From positions 1 to 32,443 of the forward strand of contig CABXSO010000010.1 in assembly GCA_902514945.1 (NCBI GenBank): DNA of 32,443 bases, in the 5' to 3' direction. Positions within the stretch are counted from its first letter, which is position 1. Each line of letters starts with the position of its first letter. The stretch comes from an uncultured Pelagibacteraceae bacterium. GTDB lineage: Bacteria > Pseudomonadota > Alphaproteobacteria > Pelagibacterales > Pelagibacteraceae. Shown piece after piece: positions 1 to 8,538 of the stretch. The translations under genes and the position numbers were made by a program. Under the pieces are notes generated by a model. The model searched no databases. It was given only the letters and a program-made list of their open reading frames with translations, and was not told where the DNA came from.

Positions 1-2
1 TG

Positions 3-2066
3 CATATTTATGTAAGACAAGATAAATACAAGGGAAAGTTGAAATCTGAAAATTGGGTAGGGAGAACTTTTCATAATGGTAAGCAAAAAGTCATATCTTC
101 AGGTACAACCGACCTTGAAGAAGCGAAAATAATTTTAGAAAAGTGGTATGATGATCTTATTTCGGGAAAATTAGAGGAAAATTTGGACAACAAAGAAAAC
201 AACATCAATAATCTTTCTGAAAGTGACATTTCAGATCCAAAGTCAATGGAAAATGAGCAGGTAATAAAAGAAAATACAAAAGACGAAACAATAGAAACAT
301 CCACTCCTAATGTTGAAGAGGAAAAAAAGAAAAAACTTTTTAATATCGATTTATCATCTTTAAAAAATTTATCATCTTTAAAAGACAAATTTTCTTTTAA
401 AGAAAAAGGGACAAATAAAGATGGCACAGAAAAGAAAAAAAGTCTTTCAAACTTTAAGAAACTATTTTCAGAAAAAATAAGTAAAGCAAACGTTGCAGGT
501 GAGGAGATAGCAGGTGTAGATATAAGCGAGGAGTCAATTAAAATAGCTCAACTAAGTAAAAAGGAATCAGATTGGATATTAGAGAAAATTTCCTTAAGAC
601 TTCTTGATAAAAATAAAACGGCAGATGGAATAATTAATTCAAAAGATTATGTATCAGATGAATTGAAACTTGCCATGGATAATTCAAAAATAGCTACCAC
701 TAATGTTGCAATTTCTATTCCAGTAACAAGTGCTATAATCAGAGTTGTAACCAGCCCCTTAATGTCTGATGAGGAGCTTCAAAAAGCAATAGAAACAGAT
801 TCGCTTTGGGAAAATTTAGTTCAACTAACAGACGATTTAAATGAGTATTCAATATTTCATCAGGTGATAAGTAGAAATAATAAAACTAATACAATGGAAA
901 TTCTTTTTGTAGCCTCAAAACTTAGTGATGTTAACTCGTACTCCTCAATAGTTAAAAAGGCTGGATTAAATCCTGTAATTATGGATGTTAAGTGTTTTAC
1001 TTTAAAGAACGCATTCGATAATACTTTAAAGATAGAAAACAAGGCAAATAATGCTTTACTTGAGATTGGAGCTGAAGATAATTATTTAATTATAGTTCAT
1101 GATAATATCCCAATTATTACAGATATTTTTTTGAGGCCCAACGAAAAAGAAATTTTATCACAACACTCCGAAAATATGAATAATACTGACACAGAGAGCG
1201 TAGTAAGACGTTATTCTATGCAGTTAAAACAAGCTTTAAGTGATTATGAGAGCAAATATACGTCAAAGATAAACAATATAAAAATTGTAAGTAATTTAAA
1301 CAATATTGAAGAATTAATTCCCTTATTTAGAAAAAATTTGCTGAATACAGGTCTTCAAGTTTTTGATCCACTGAATGAGATAAAAGTACCTGAATACAAT
1401 AAAGAAAAAACTGACATAAAAAATAGATCTATTTATACATCAGTTTTGGGGTTAGCCTACAGAAAGTTAGATGTATTCGGATACTATAAATTTGTTACAG
1501 CAGTAAAAAATATAAACCTTTTACCAAATAGAGATGCCTTAAAAAGACAAACTAAGATGAAATTTCTTTCTGGCTTTGCGGTAAAAGGTTTGGTTGGTGG
1601 TATTGCAGCTTTATATATCTTTTTGATGGGTTTCTCTTTTTTCCAAATCAATTCAAATAAAAATAAGTTAGTAAATGAAAATAATATTCAGCAAGAATTT
1701 AATCTTATTACAGCTGAGCATAAAAAAGCCAGCAAAATAGCGAATGATATGGAAAAAGCTTTAAAACTTGGATCAATGGTAAATTCAAACCAAACAATTT
1801 CTTACAGGGCCTTAGCTCAAATTACTAGAAGTGTTCCTCAGAGAGTGCAATTCACTAATTTAAATTATAATGGAACAAGTGAAATTATTATAACCGGCTT
1901 AGCTTTTTCTGATCAAGATATTATAAATTTTATATCGAATTTAAATGGCAAAGACCTTATTGATCAAGCTTCTTTAAAAGCAATGAATGTGCCTACTGGT
2001 CAAAATGATTTACAATCAGCAAATAATAAGAAAGGATTTACAATTCTTTGTAAATTGAAAATATGA
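3..2066 (+). CDS. pilM: PilM-PilN fusion, type IV pilus inner-membrane assembly protein (5' end outside window)
   Basis: The protein joins the cytoplasmic actin-like pilus protein PilM to the bitopic membrane protein PilN; in other systems these bind each other and link the ATPase side to the PilO/PilP/PilQ envelope channel. Counting from the TTG at 39, an actin-like fold starts near residue 157 (AGVDISEESIK), a PilM motif (VTSPLMSDEEL) follows near 240, the PilN signature INLLPNR lies near 492, and one membrane segment spans about 508-535 before the periplasmic PilN domain. The frame is open back to base 3, so TTG 39 is probably not the start and the gene begins upstream. The first ~50 residues (WVGRTF, SSGTT, EKWYDDL) resemble the arm-type DNA-binding domain of phage integrases and are followed by a low-complexity acidic/lysine linker. 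Fusion and family are clear; the N-terminal resemblance is from memory. Confidence 0.85.
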   Translation, partial: HIYVRQDKYKGKLKSENWVGRTFHNGKQKVISSGTTDLEEAKIILEKWYDDLISGKLEENLDNKENNINNLSESDISDPKSMENEQVIKENTKDETIETSTPNVEEEKKKKLFNIDLSSLKNLSSLKDKFSFKEKGTNKDGTEKKKSLSNFKKLFSEKISKANVAGEEIAGVDISEESIKIAQLSKKESDWILEKISLRLLDKNKTADGIINSKDYVSDELKLAMDNSKIATTNVAISIPVTSAIIRVVTSPLMSDEELQKAIETDSLWENLVQLTDDLNEYSIFHQVISRNNKTNTMEILFVASKLSDVNSYSSIVKKAGLNPVIMDVKCFTLKNAFDNTLKIENKANNALLEIGAEDNYLIIVHDNIPIITDIFLRPNEKEILSQHSENMNNTDTESVVRRYSMQLKQALSDYESKYTSKINNIKIVSNLNNIEELIPLFRKNLLNTGLQVFDPLNEIKVPEYNKEKTDIKNRSIYTSVLGLAYRKLDVFGYYKFVTAVKNINLLPNRDALKRQTKMKFLSGFAVKGLVGGIAALYIFLMGFSFFQINSNKNKLVNENNIQQEFNLITAEHKKASKIANDMEKALKLGSMVNSNQTISYRALAQITRSVPQRVQFTNLNYNGTSEIIITGLAFSDQDIINFISNLNGKDLIDQASLKAMNVPTGQNDLQSANNKKGFTILCKLKI

Positions 2067-2701
2067 ATTTAAATGAACTTAAAAATTTAGATCTTAAAAA
2101 TATTGATGTTAAAGAACTACTTGAAAAATTAAAAAACAGTGAATTATTTAAAGATAAGAAACTTCTAACAAAATTTGGGATTTATTTTGGATCTATTTTG
2201 GTTTTTTTAATTATTTATTACGCTTTTGTTAATCCTAAAGTAAATGCTCAGAAAGAAAGAATTAATTTGATGATACAAAATGAAAAACAAATTAGTGTTC
2301 TTAAACAGGAAATTATATTGCTGAAAGCAAAAATAAAAAAAATTCAACCTGAGTATGATAAAAAAAGTAAACTTTTCCATAGTCAGAAAGAAGTTGAAGG
2401 TCTTTATCAGAATATAAGTAATTTTGCTTCTTTGAACAATTTAAATATAATAAAATTAAACAAAGAAAACCCATTACCAGTTTCTCCAGGTAAAGATAAA
2501 AAAAAAGCTGCTTATTTTAAAATTCCAGTTTCTTATGAAATATCTGGAAATTATTTGGGATATTTGAAATTTAGAAGAGCACTAGCTAAATCTAATAAAG
2601 TTATAAATTTTGACAGAGAAGAGATTAAAGTTATAAAAGGTGGAGGAATTAATTCAGTTGGAACACTTTCAATAGTAGGATTGCCGGATGAATATAAATA
2701 A
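2063..2701 (+). CDS. pilO: PilO, type IV pilus inner-membrane alignment protein
   Basis: PilO is a bitopic inner-membrane protein that pairs with PilN in the periplasm. The 212-residue product has a charged cytoplasmic N-terminus, one membrane segment at about residues 38-55, a coiled-coil-like stretch rich in Lys, Glu and Gln at about 64-105, and a C-terminal alpha/beta domain, which is the usual PilO layout. The ATG overlaps the stop of pilM-pilN by four bases (ATGA), so translation is probably coupled. Position in the M-N-O-P-Q order supports the call; primary sequence conservation in PilO is weak. Confidence 0.85.
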   Translation: MNLNELKNLDLKNIDVKELLEKLKNSELFKDKKLLTKFGIYFGSILVFLIIYYAFVNPKVNAQKERINLMIQNEKQISVLKQEIILLKAKIKKIQPEYDKKSKLFHSQKEVEGLYQNISNFASLNNLNIIKLNKENPLPVSPGKDKKKAAYFKIPVSYEISGNYLGYLKFRRALAKSNKVINFDREEIKVIKGGGINSVGTLSIVGLPDEYK

Positions 2702-3110
2702 AAAATTAATTACTTTTCTATTAACATCTTTGCTTTTTTTTAGTCCAGTCTTTGCTGAAGAAAAGAAAGAATTTGTTGAGGAGGAACTTCCTGCAGTAAA
2801 TCCTTTTTTAGGTGGTGCTACTGGAACAAGTGGTTTATCAGGAGATGATTTGAGTTCTAGTGGATTAACTACTTCATCGGATAAATCAATATCTTTAAAA
2901 AATTTAAAATTAAGTGGAGTTATAATAGGAAAGAACAAAAAATTTGCAATTTTTAATTTACCTGATGGCAGAACTGTTAGATATGAAGAGGATACAGCAA
3001 TTTCGGATGATCTGATGGTTTTAGATATATTTAATCAAGGGATTTTTATCAAAATGAATCAAGTAGAATATTCCCTTGATTTAAACAATAAGTTAACCAA
3101 GGCTGAATAA
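2688..3110 (+). CDS. pilP: PilP-like periplasmic pilus assembly protein
   Basis: PilP normally connects the PilN/PilO complex to the secretin. This 140-residue product has a signal peptide of about 23 residues ending VFA, a low-complexity Gly/Ser/Thr linker (about 40-70), and a small beta domain (about 75-135) with the PilP/GspC homology-region pattern (LSGVIIGKNKKFAIF, VRYEEDT). Unlike many PilP proteins it has no lipobox cysteine and so looks secreted rather than lipidated. It overlaps pilO by 14 bases and shares one base with pilQ (TAATG). The call rests on fold pattern and position between pilO and the secretin. Confidence 0.75.
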   Translation: MNINKKLITFLLTSLLFFSPVFAEEKKEFVEEELPAVNPFLGGATGTSGLSGDDLSSSGLTTSSDKSISLKNLKLSGVIIGKNKKFAIFNLPDGRTVRYEEDTAISDDLMVLDIFNQGIFIKMNQVEYSLDLNNKLTKAE

Positions 3111-4660
3111 TGAAACTTGAATATTTTAAGATAATATTATTTTTATTTTGTTTTTCCTTATTAACAAATTGTGCAACTCAAAAAAAATCTGTCCATGGAG
3201 ATAAACCTTTAATTGATCCTTCAAAGGTTGTTGTTGAGGGAACTAAAGAAATGAAAAAAAAAGTTGAATTTGGTCCAAAGCCATATGAAACAGAATTTGA
3301 TCCAACAGCAAATAAAAGAAAGACTATAACAACCGAACAAGTAAGAAATTATGTATCTATTTCTGATGAATATAAAAATTTGAAACAAAATATAAGTTTA
3401 AACCTAAATGGTGTTGATTTTAGAGATGCCATGGAAACACTAGCTGAAATTGGAGATATAAATATTATTATTGGGGAGGAAGTAAGCGGGACACTCACTG
3501 CTAAACTTGAAAATGTTGGTTGGGATGTAGCTTTTCAAACTTTGCTTGATATGAAAACATTAGGAGCTGATATAGATGTAGCAAGAGGAATTATCCGTAT
3601 TCATACACCTGAGAGATTAACTGCTCAAGAAACTTTGAAATCTGCAAGAGCTGAAGTCCTTAAAAAGAAAATTCAATTAGAGGATACAGTTGAACCTATT
3701 TTAGCTGATATTTTTCGATTATATTATATAAGTCCATCTGAGGCTAAAGTTACTTTAGAAAATCTCTTTAAATCTCAGGGCCCTGAGGGAACCAGTACTT
3801 TAAGTTCAATTCAAATTACAGAGGAAAGTATGACCAGATCCATTATTGTTAGAGGTAGAAAAGCAGACTTAGACGTAATCGATGCAGTATTGAAAGAAAT
3901 AGATGTTAAAACACAGCAAGTTTTAATCGAGGCATTTATAGTGACTGCAACTTCAGATTTTCAAAAAGCTTTGGGTACAAGGATTGGAGCAATGTCAAAA
4001 AGAGGCACAAGTGGGGAAACAGATTCTCAAATATTGTCTGGAACAATTGGTGGTTCAGCTACAACAGCAGCTGGCATTTCACTAGGAGCAGCAGCAGGAA
4101 CTGTGACTAACAATTCTATAACAGGTGCCACGAGTGGAATAGGAATAATTAAAACTTTTGGAACAGCGGCTCTTAAACTCGAGATAGAGGCTTTGGAATC
4201 GCTTGGAAAAACAAAAATTATTTCAAGTCCTAGTGTTTTTACTTTAAATAATCAAGAAGCTAAGATTACTCAAGGAACACAAATTGCTTATACAGTTACT
4301 GCAGATGGAACAACTTCAACAGAATTTAAGGATGCTGCCTTGTCTTTAACTGCAACTCCAAGTATTATTGGGGACGGGAATGTATTGTTAGATATTCTGG
4401 TAAACAATGATACACCTGTTGAAGTAGCAGGCTCTGATGAGCCGGGTATTACAAAAAGAGAAATTGATACAAAGCTACTTGTAAGCGATGGAGATATTGT
4501 TGTTATTGGTGGTATTAAAATAAATACTGACACAGCCTCTAACACTAAGACACCAGGATTAGGAAATGTACCAGTTGTTGGAAATTTGTTTAAAGGAAAA
4601 AATAATCAAAATAAGTTAGAAGAAATGCTTATTTTTTTAGCACCTAGAGTAATTAATTAA
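3110..4660 (+). CDS. pilQ: PilQ-type outer-membrane secretin
   Basis: Secretins form the multimeric outer-membrane channel through which the pilus passes. The 516-residue product has an N-terminal signal ending LLTNC, a possible lipobox with Cys21 although Asn at -1 is atypical. An STN-like domain lies near 93-170 (LNLNGVDFRDAMETLAEIG), a secretin_N domain with PSEAKVTLENLF and IIVRGRKADLD follows, and the C-terminal secretin domain runs from about 270 (VLIEAFIVTA) to the classic end VPVVGNLF...EEMLIFLAPRVI. The gate region is rich in Gly, Ala, Ser and Thr. MshL-type secretins share this plan, so MSHA-like naming is possible. It begins one base inside pilP and ends one base before pilB. No pilotin gene is visible. 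Confidence 0.9.
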   Translation: MKLEYFKIILFLFCFSLLTNCATQKKSVHGDKPLIDPSKVVVEGTKEMKKKVEFGPKPYETEFDPTANKRKTITTEQVRNYVSISDEYKNLKQNISLNLNGVDFRDAMETLAEIGDINIIIGEEVSGTLTAKLENVGWDVAFQTLLDMKTLGADIDVARGIIRIHTPERLTAQETLKSARAEVLKKKIQLEDTVEPILADIFRLYYISPSEAKVTLENLFKSQGPEGTSTLSSIQITEESMTRSIIVRGRKADLDVIDAVLKEIDVKTQQVLIEAFIVTATSDFQKALGTRIGAMSKRGTSGETDSQILSGTIGGSATTAAGISLGAAAGTVTNNSITGATSGIGIIKTFGTAALKLEIEALESLGKTKIISSPSVFTLNNQEAKITQGTQIAYTVTADGTTSTEFKDAALSLTATPSIIGDGNVLLDILVNNDTPVEVAGSDEPGITKREIDTKLLVSDGDIVVIGGIKINTDTASNTKTPGLGNVPVVGNLFKGKNNQNKLEEMLIFLAPRVIN

Positions 4661-4661
4661 T

Positions 4662-6380
4662 ATGATTAGATTAGATACTACAAGCGAGCAAAGTATTATA
4701 AATATGCTAAGAGAGCACAATGCTCTAAATGGACAACAAATCAAACAAATTGAAAGTTTAAGTAAGGAGTCTGGAAAGTCTCAAATCGAAACGGCTTTTG
4801 AACTAAACATCACAAACGATACGAAAGTTGCACAGCTTTTATCAGAAAGTTTTTCGATACCATTGGCTAAACTGGATGAGATTAAAATATCAGAGGAAAT
4901 AAAAAAATATACTGAGATTAGATTTTTAAAAGAGAATTATATTATACCATTTGAAGTTGACAATAAATCTATAAAAGTTGCCATTGCTGATGCGTCTAAA
5001 TTTAGTTTAATTAAGAATATTCAAAGCTTAACGAATTTAGAACCAGAACTTTTTGCAGCCTCTATTAAACAAATATCAGATTTTATAACAAGATTAGAAC
5101 AAGGTGCTACAGTTAAACCTAAAAACCAAAAAATAGAACAAATTAAAAAGAAACAAGCTAACGTGCCTTTAGAGGTAGAGTCAGATGTTATAGCTTTTGT
5201 TGATAAAATTCTTAATAAAGCAATCAAATTAGAAACAAGTGATATCCATATTGAACCTTTTAAAGACACTGCCCATGTAAGATTTAGGATCGATGGAGTA
5301 TTAAGAGTGATGGATGAATTTTCTGATTTCTTAAATAAAGATCCTTTAAATTATAATTCTGTTGTAACCAGAATAAAAATAATAAGTAAATTAGATATTG
5401 CAGAAAGAAGAATCCCACAAGATGGTGGTTCTAATTTTAAATATGGTGATAAGGAGATGGATCTTCGTATATCAATAATGCCAACTAAAAATAACGAAAG
5501 AATAGTAATGCGTTTACTAAATAAAGAAGCTGGAGATGTGTCTCTAAATCAACTTGGCTTTGCAGATCAAGACCTAAAACTTTTAGAGGAGGCCATAAAT
5601 TCACCTCAAGGTATGGTACTAGTTACTGGTCCAACTGGAAGTGGTAAAACAACTACTCTCTACAGTATTTTAAAAACAATTAATAAACCATCTATGAATA
5701 TTTTAACTGCGGAAGATCCTGTTGAGTATGAGTTAGAGGGAGTTGGACAAGTTCAAGTAAGAGAAGATATAGGATACACTTTTGAGACAGCATTAAGATC
5801 TTTTTTAAGGCAAGACCCAGAAGTGATACTAGTTGGAGAGATAAGAGATAAAGCAACAGTTGATATTGCCCTAAAAGCTGCATTAACTGGACACTTAGTT
5901 TTTAGTACACTTCATACAAATGATGCGCCAAGCACAATTACAAGACTTCAAAACATGGGAACTCCAGATTATTTGATCTCTGCTGCATGTACTTTAGTTA
6001 TGGCTCAAAGACTGGCAAGAAAGACCTGTCAAGAATGTAGAGCGCCAGACGATAGAATTAATCCAAAAACTCTTACTTCAATTGGTTTTACTGCAGAGGA
6101 AGCATCAAGAATAAGGCCAGTAATTGGAAAAGGTTGCAGTGCATGTGCTAGTGGAGATTCAGGAGTTGGAAATGGCTATAAAGGCAGAATGGGAATTTAT
6201 GAAATCTTAAAAATTACAAAAAATATTAAAGATGCAATATTGAGACAAGCTACTACAGTTGAATTAAAACAAGTTGCGAAACAGGATAACTTTCGAACAA
6301 TGCAGGACATGGGTAAGGAATTAATTGCAACTGGTGATTTATCTTTTAGTGAATATCAAAGAATTTTAAGTTTAGAATAA
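4662..6380 (+). CDS. pilB: PilB/GspE-type pilus extension ATPase
   Basis: This is the hexameric cytoplasmic ATPase that powers pilus polymerisation. The 572-residue product has an MshEN/GspE N-terminal domain (about 1-150), Walker A GPTGSGKT at 323-330, an aspartate box (TAEDPVEYE), Walker B starting at Asp385 (DPEVILVGEIRD), a His box (ALTGHLVFSTLHTNDA), and the tetracysteine zinc site of the PilB/GspE branch at Cys456, Cys459, Cys492 and Cys495. That site argues for an assembly ATPase rather than the retraction ATPase PilT. One base separates it from both pilQ and pilC. MshE/GspE are equivalent family names. Confidence 0.95.
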   Translation: MIRLDTTSEQSIINMLREHNALNGQQIKQIESLSKESGKSQIETAFELNITNDTKVAQLLSESFSIPLAKLDEIKISEEIKKYTEIRFLKENYIIPFEVDNKSIKVAIADASKFSLIKNIQSLTNLEPELFAASIKQISDFITRLEQGATVKPKNQKIEQIKKKQANVPLEVESDVIAFVDKILNKAIKLETSDIHIEPFKDTAHVRFRIDGVLRVMDEFSDFLNKDPLNYNSVVTRIKIISKLDIAERRIPQDGGSNFKYGDKEMDLRISIMPTKNNERIVMRLLNKEAGDVSLNQLGFADQDLKLLEEAINSPQGMVLVTGPTGSGKTTTLYSILKTINKPSMNILTAEDPVEYELEGVGQVQVREDIGYTFETALRSFLRQDPEVILVGEIRDKATVDIALKAALTGHLVFSTLHTNDAPSTITRLQNMGTPDYLISAACTLVMAQRLARKTCQECRAPDDRINPKTLTSIGFTAEEASRIRPVIGKGCSACASGDSGVGNGYKGRMGIYEILKITKNIKDAILRQATTVELKQVAKQDNFRTMQDMGKELIATGDLSFSEYQRILSLE

Positions 6381-6381
6381 T

Positions 6382-7614
6382 ATGCTTAATTTCGAATATA
6401 AAGGTATTTCTCAAGGAAAATATGTCGAAGGAGAAATTGAAGCTCTTAATAATTCTGAAGCAGCATATAAGTTAAAAGAACAAAAGGTTATTATTACTAA
6501 GCTTATACAAGCTAAAAAGAAAAAAGTAGAAAAAGTAAAAAAAAAATCTGCAGGGTTTAGCTTTAGTAAAGGTGTAAAAGCTAAAGAAATTTTAATTTTT
6601 TGCAAACAATTTTCTACAATGTTGAGATCTGGACTGCCTGTTTTAAATGCACTGAATTTACTTATTGATCAGACCACTTCTCCAAATATGAAAAAAATTA
6701 TTGAACAAATAAAAAAAGATCTGGAAGCAGGAAATGCTTTGTCTAAATGTTTTGAAAATCACCCAAAAACTTTTGACACAGTAACTGTTAACCTAATTAA
6801 AGCCGGAGAAGCTAGTGGAAAACTAGATACATTTTTAGAGAGAATAGTTATGTCTCTTGAAAAAAGAGAAAAGATTAAATCCCAGATAAAGAGTGCTTTA
6901 TTTTATCCAAGTGTTTTATTAACAGTTGCGCTTAGTGTTACAATTTTTATGTTAATAAAAGTTGTTCCAATTTTCACTGAAATGTATGAGGGGATGGGTG
7001 TTGAGATACCAGGAGCTACCGCTGCAATTATGAGTGCAAGTGCTTTTTTGAGTGGAACAGGTGGCTTTATGAGCTTGGTCATAACAATTGTTACAATAGT
7101 TTTATTTAAAGTTGGTTTGCAAAGAAGCTATCAATTTAGAAAAGCTTGGCATGCTTTTACTTTTAAAATTCCTGTATTTGGAGATTTGATAAGAAAATCT
7201 TTGTTAGCTAGAATTTCACTAGTAATGGGTAATCTTAACCAAGCGGGGGTCGATATACTTGAAAGTTTAGATATTGCTAAATCTGTAAGCACAAATACTA
7301 TAGTAACTGAAGCTTTAGAAAACATAAAAAAAGGAGTTTTTTCTGGAGAAACTCTAACAGCTTTATTTTCAAAAGAAAAAATATTTCCCCCAACCTTTAG
7401 TCAATTAATTTCAGTTGGAGAACAAACTGGAAGTTTAGACTCGATGTTTGCATCAGTTGCTCAGTACTACGAAGAGGAATTTGACACTGCTGTAAGAAAT
7501 TTATCTAGTTTGATTGAACCCATTATGATCGTATTTATGGGTTTAACTATTGGGGGTCTTATGCTTGCTTTATATTCACCAATCTTTAACGTTGGTGCAA
7601 TTATGGGTCAATAA
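6382..7614 (+). CDS. pilC: PilC/GspF-type pilus platform protein
   Basis: PilC is the polytopic inner-membrane platform on which PilB drives pilin insertion. The 410-residue product has a short N-terminal cytoplasmic segment (FEYKGISQGKYVEGEI, typical of the family), a lysine-rich linker, and two T2SSF repeats. The first begins near residue 70 (ILIFCKQFSTMLRSGLPVL), the second near 270 (RISLVMGNLNQAGVDIL), with hydrophobic segments near 170, 215-240 and at the C-terminus (LIEPIMIVFMGLTIGGLMLALY). Family-typical GEASG and GEQTG motifs are present. It ends the assembly-machine operon; pilins follow after a 55-base gap with its own promoter-like sequence. Confidence 0.95.
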   Translation: MLNFEYKGISQGKYVEGEIEALNNSEAAYKLKEQKVIITKLIQAKKKKVEKVKKKSAGFSFSKGVKAKEILIFCKQFSTMLRSGLPVLNALNLLIDQTTSPNMKKIIEQIKKDLEAGNALSKCFENHPKTFDTVTVNLIKAGEASGKLDTFLERIVMSLEKREKIKSQIKSALFYPSVLLTVALSVTIFMLIKVVPIFTEMYEGMGVEIPGATAAIMSASAFLSGTGGFMSLVITIVTIVLFKVGLQRSYQFRKAWHAFTFKIPVFGDLIRKSLLARISLVMGNLNQAGVDILESLDIAKSVSTNTIVTEALENIKKGVFSGETLTALFSKEKIFPPTFSQLISVGEQTGSLDSMFASVAQYYEEEFDTAVRNLSSLIEPIMIVFMGLTIGGLMLALYSPIFNVGAIMGQ

Positions 7615-7632
7615 GCTATGAAATTTATATGG

Positions 7633-7661
7633 TTGACAAAATAACAAATTTATTAAATAGT
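7633..7661 (+). promoter_or_regulatory. Candidate sigma70 promoter for pilA
   Basis: A perfect -35 box TTGACA (7633-7638) is followed after 17 bases by AATAGT (7656-7661, four of six matches to TATAAT). It lies in the only sizeable gap of the pilus locus, right before the first prepilin. A start about seven bases downstream would fall at 7667-7669, next to the ATG at 7670, so the message would be leaderless or nearly so. The -10 box is the weak point. Confidence 0.45.
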
Positions 7662-7669
7662 TAGTCTCA

Positions 7670-8134
7670 ATGAATAAAGGTTTTACACTAATTGAATTAC
7701 TTGTTGTTGTAGCTATTATAGGTATCCTTGCTGCAGTTGGTGTAACAGCATATTCTGGCTATACACAATCAGCAAACTTAAACGCTACAAAATCTATGCA
7801 TGCCAATGCTGTAAAAATAATATCAGCAGAGTCAAAACAATGTGAATTAGATCGAACTAATCATAATCCATTTGGGATTACTGGTGCTACTTGCGCAAAT
7901 TTAACAGTTGCCAATATTTTAACTGAGCTAAATAAAACTAACAAAAATCCTCATGGTGGTAATCCTTTCGTGAGTGGGACACCAACTCAAGGACAAGTCC
8001 AAGTTTCAGGGACTTCTATTGTTACATGTGCAGCTAAGAAAAATAATTCTTCGTGTCCTGCAACAGCTAATCAGAAAACTGCTGATGCAGAAAATATAAC
8101 AACAACAATAGATACCACTGGTTTCTCACTATAA
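7670..8134 (+). CDS. pilA: Type IV prepilin, probable major pilin
   Basis: The 154-residue prepilin has a four-residue leader MNKG and the class III signal GFTLIELLVVVAIIGILAAVG: Gly at -1, Phe at +1, Glu at +5, then the hydrophobic assembly helix and the YSGYTQSA transition. The globular part is rich in Asn, Thr, Ala and Gly and carries four cysteines, which could form two disulfides. It is the first pilin after the machine genes and has its own promoter-like sequence, hence the guess of major pilin. It could equally be a minor pilin if the major one is encoded elsewhere. No strong Shine-Dalgarno sequence precedes the ATG. Confidence 0.85.
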   Translation: MNKGFTLIELLVVVAIIGILAAVGVTAYSGYTQSANLNATKSMHANAVKIISAESKQCELDRTNHNPFGITGATCANLTVANILTELNKTNKNPHGGNPFVSGTPTQGQVQVSGTSIVTCAAKKNNSSCPATANQKTADAENITTTIDTTGFSL

Positions 8135-8528
8135 TTTTAATAAAGCATTTTCTTTAATTGAACTATTAGTTGTAGTAGCTTTAATCGGGATTTTATCAGC
8201 TGTAGGAATTGTTTCGTATGGTGGTTATACCAAAAGTGCTAAACAAAAAAATGCTGAACTTAGCTTAAATACACTCAATCTTGGTCTTCAAGAATATAAG
8301 TCTAGTTATGGGTCTTATTATACTGGTGCTTCTACTTGTAATGCTGGTTCAAGTGCAAAAATAGTAACAAATGTATTAGATGGACAAGATAATTTAACAG
8401 ATCAAGATTTTCAATTTTGTATTAGTTCAAGTGGTTCAAATTACACAATAACTGCAAAAAACCCTAGTACAGGATGTGAGATTTCATTAAATCAAACTTT
8501 AAAAGCCACTAGAAATAATAGCTGTTAA
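8118..8528 (+). CDS. Second type IV prepilin lacking a canonical start codon
   Basis: The frame opens after a stop at 8109 and encodes an unmistakable prepilin N-terminus, KAFSLIELLVVVALIGILSA, followed by YGGYTKSA and a ~100-residue globular domain with four cysteines, the last as the final residue. It is uninterrupted to TAA at 8526-8528. No ATG, GTG or TTG occurs anywhere in the frame. Aligned to PilA (MNKGF), the equivalent of the start methionine is TTT at 8136-8138 (FNKAF), one base after the pilA stop. The only near-cognate start is CTG at 8118, giving a ten-residue leader MVSHYNFNKA, overlapping pilA by 17 bases. The coordinates here use that CTG and are tentative. It may be a start-loss allele, a non-AUG start coupled to pilA, or a sequence error. 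Ala at the -1 cleavage position is less usual than Gly but is known. Confidence 0.7.
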   Translation: MVSHYNFNKAFSLIELLVVVALIGILSAVGIVSYGGYTKSAKQKNAELSLNTLNLGLQEYKSSYGSYYTGASTCNAGSSAKIVTNVLDGQDNLTDQDFQFCISSSGSNYTITAKNPSTGCEISLNQTLKATRNNSC

Positions 8529-8538
8529 ATTTAACGTT

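Noticed and set aside
7618-7644. Eight-codon open frame (ATG at 7618) between pilC and pilA
   Set aside because: Too short to support as a gene and it overlaps the candidate pilA promoter; no leader-peptide features seen.
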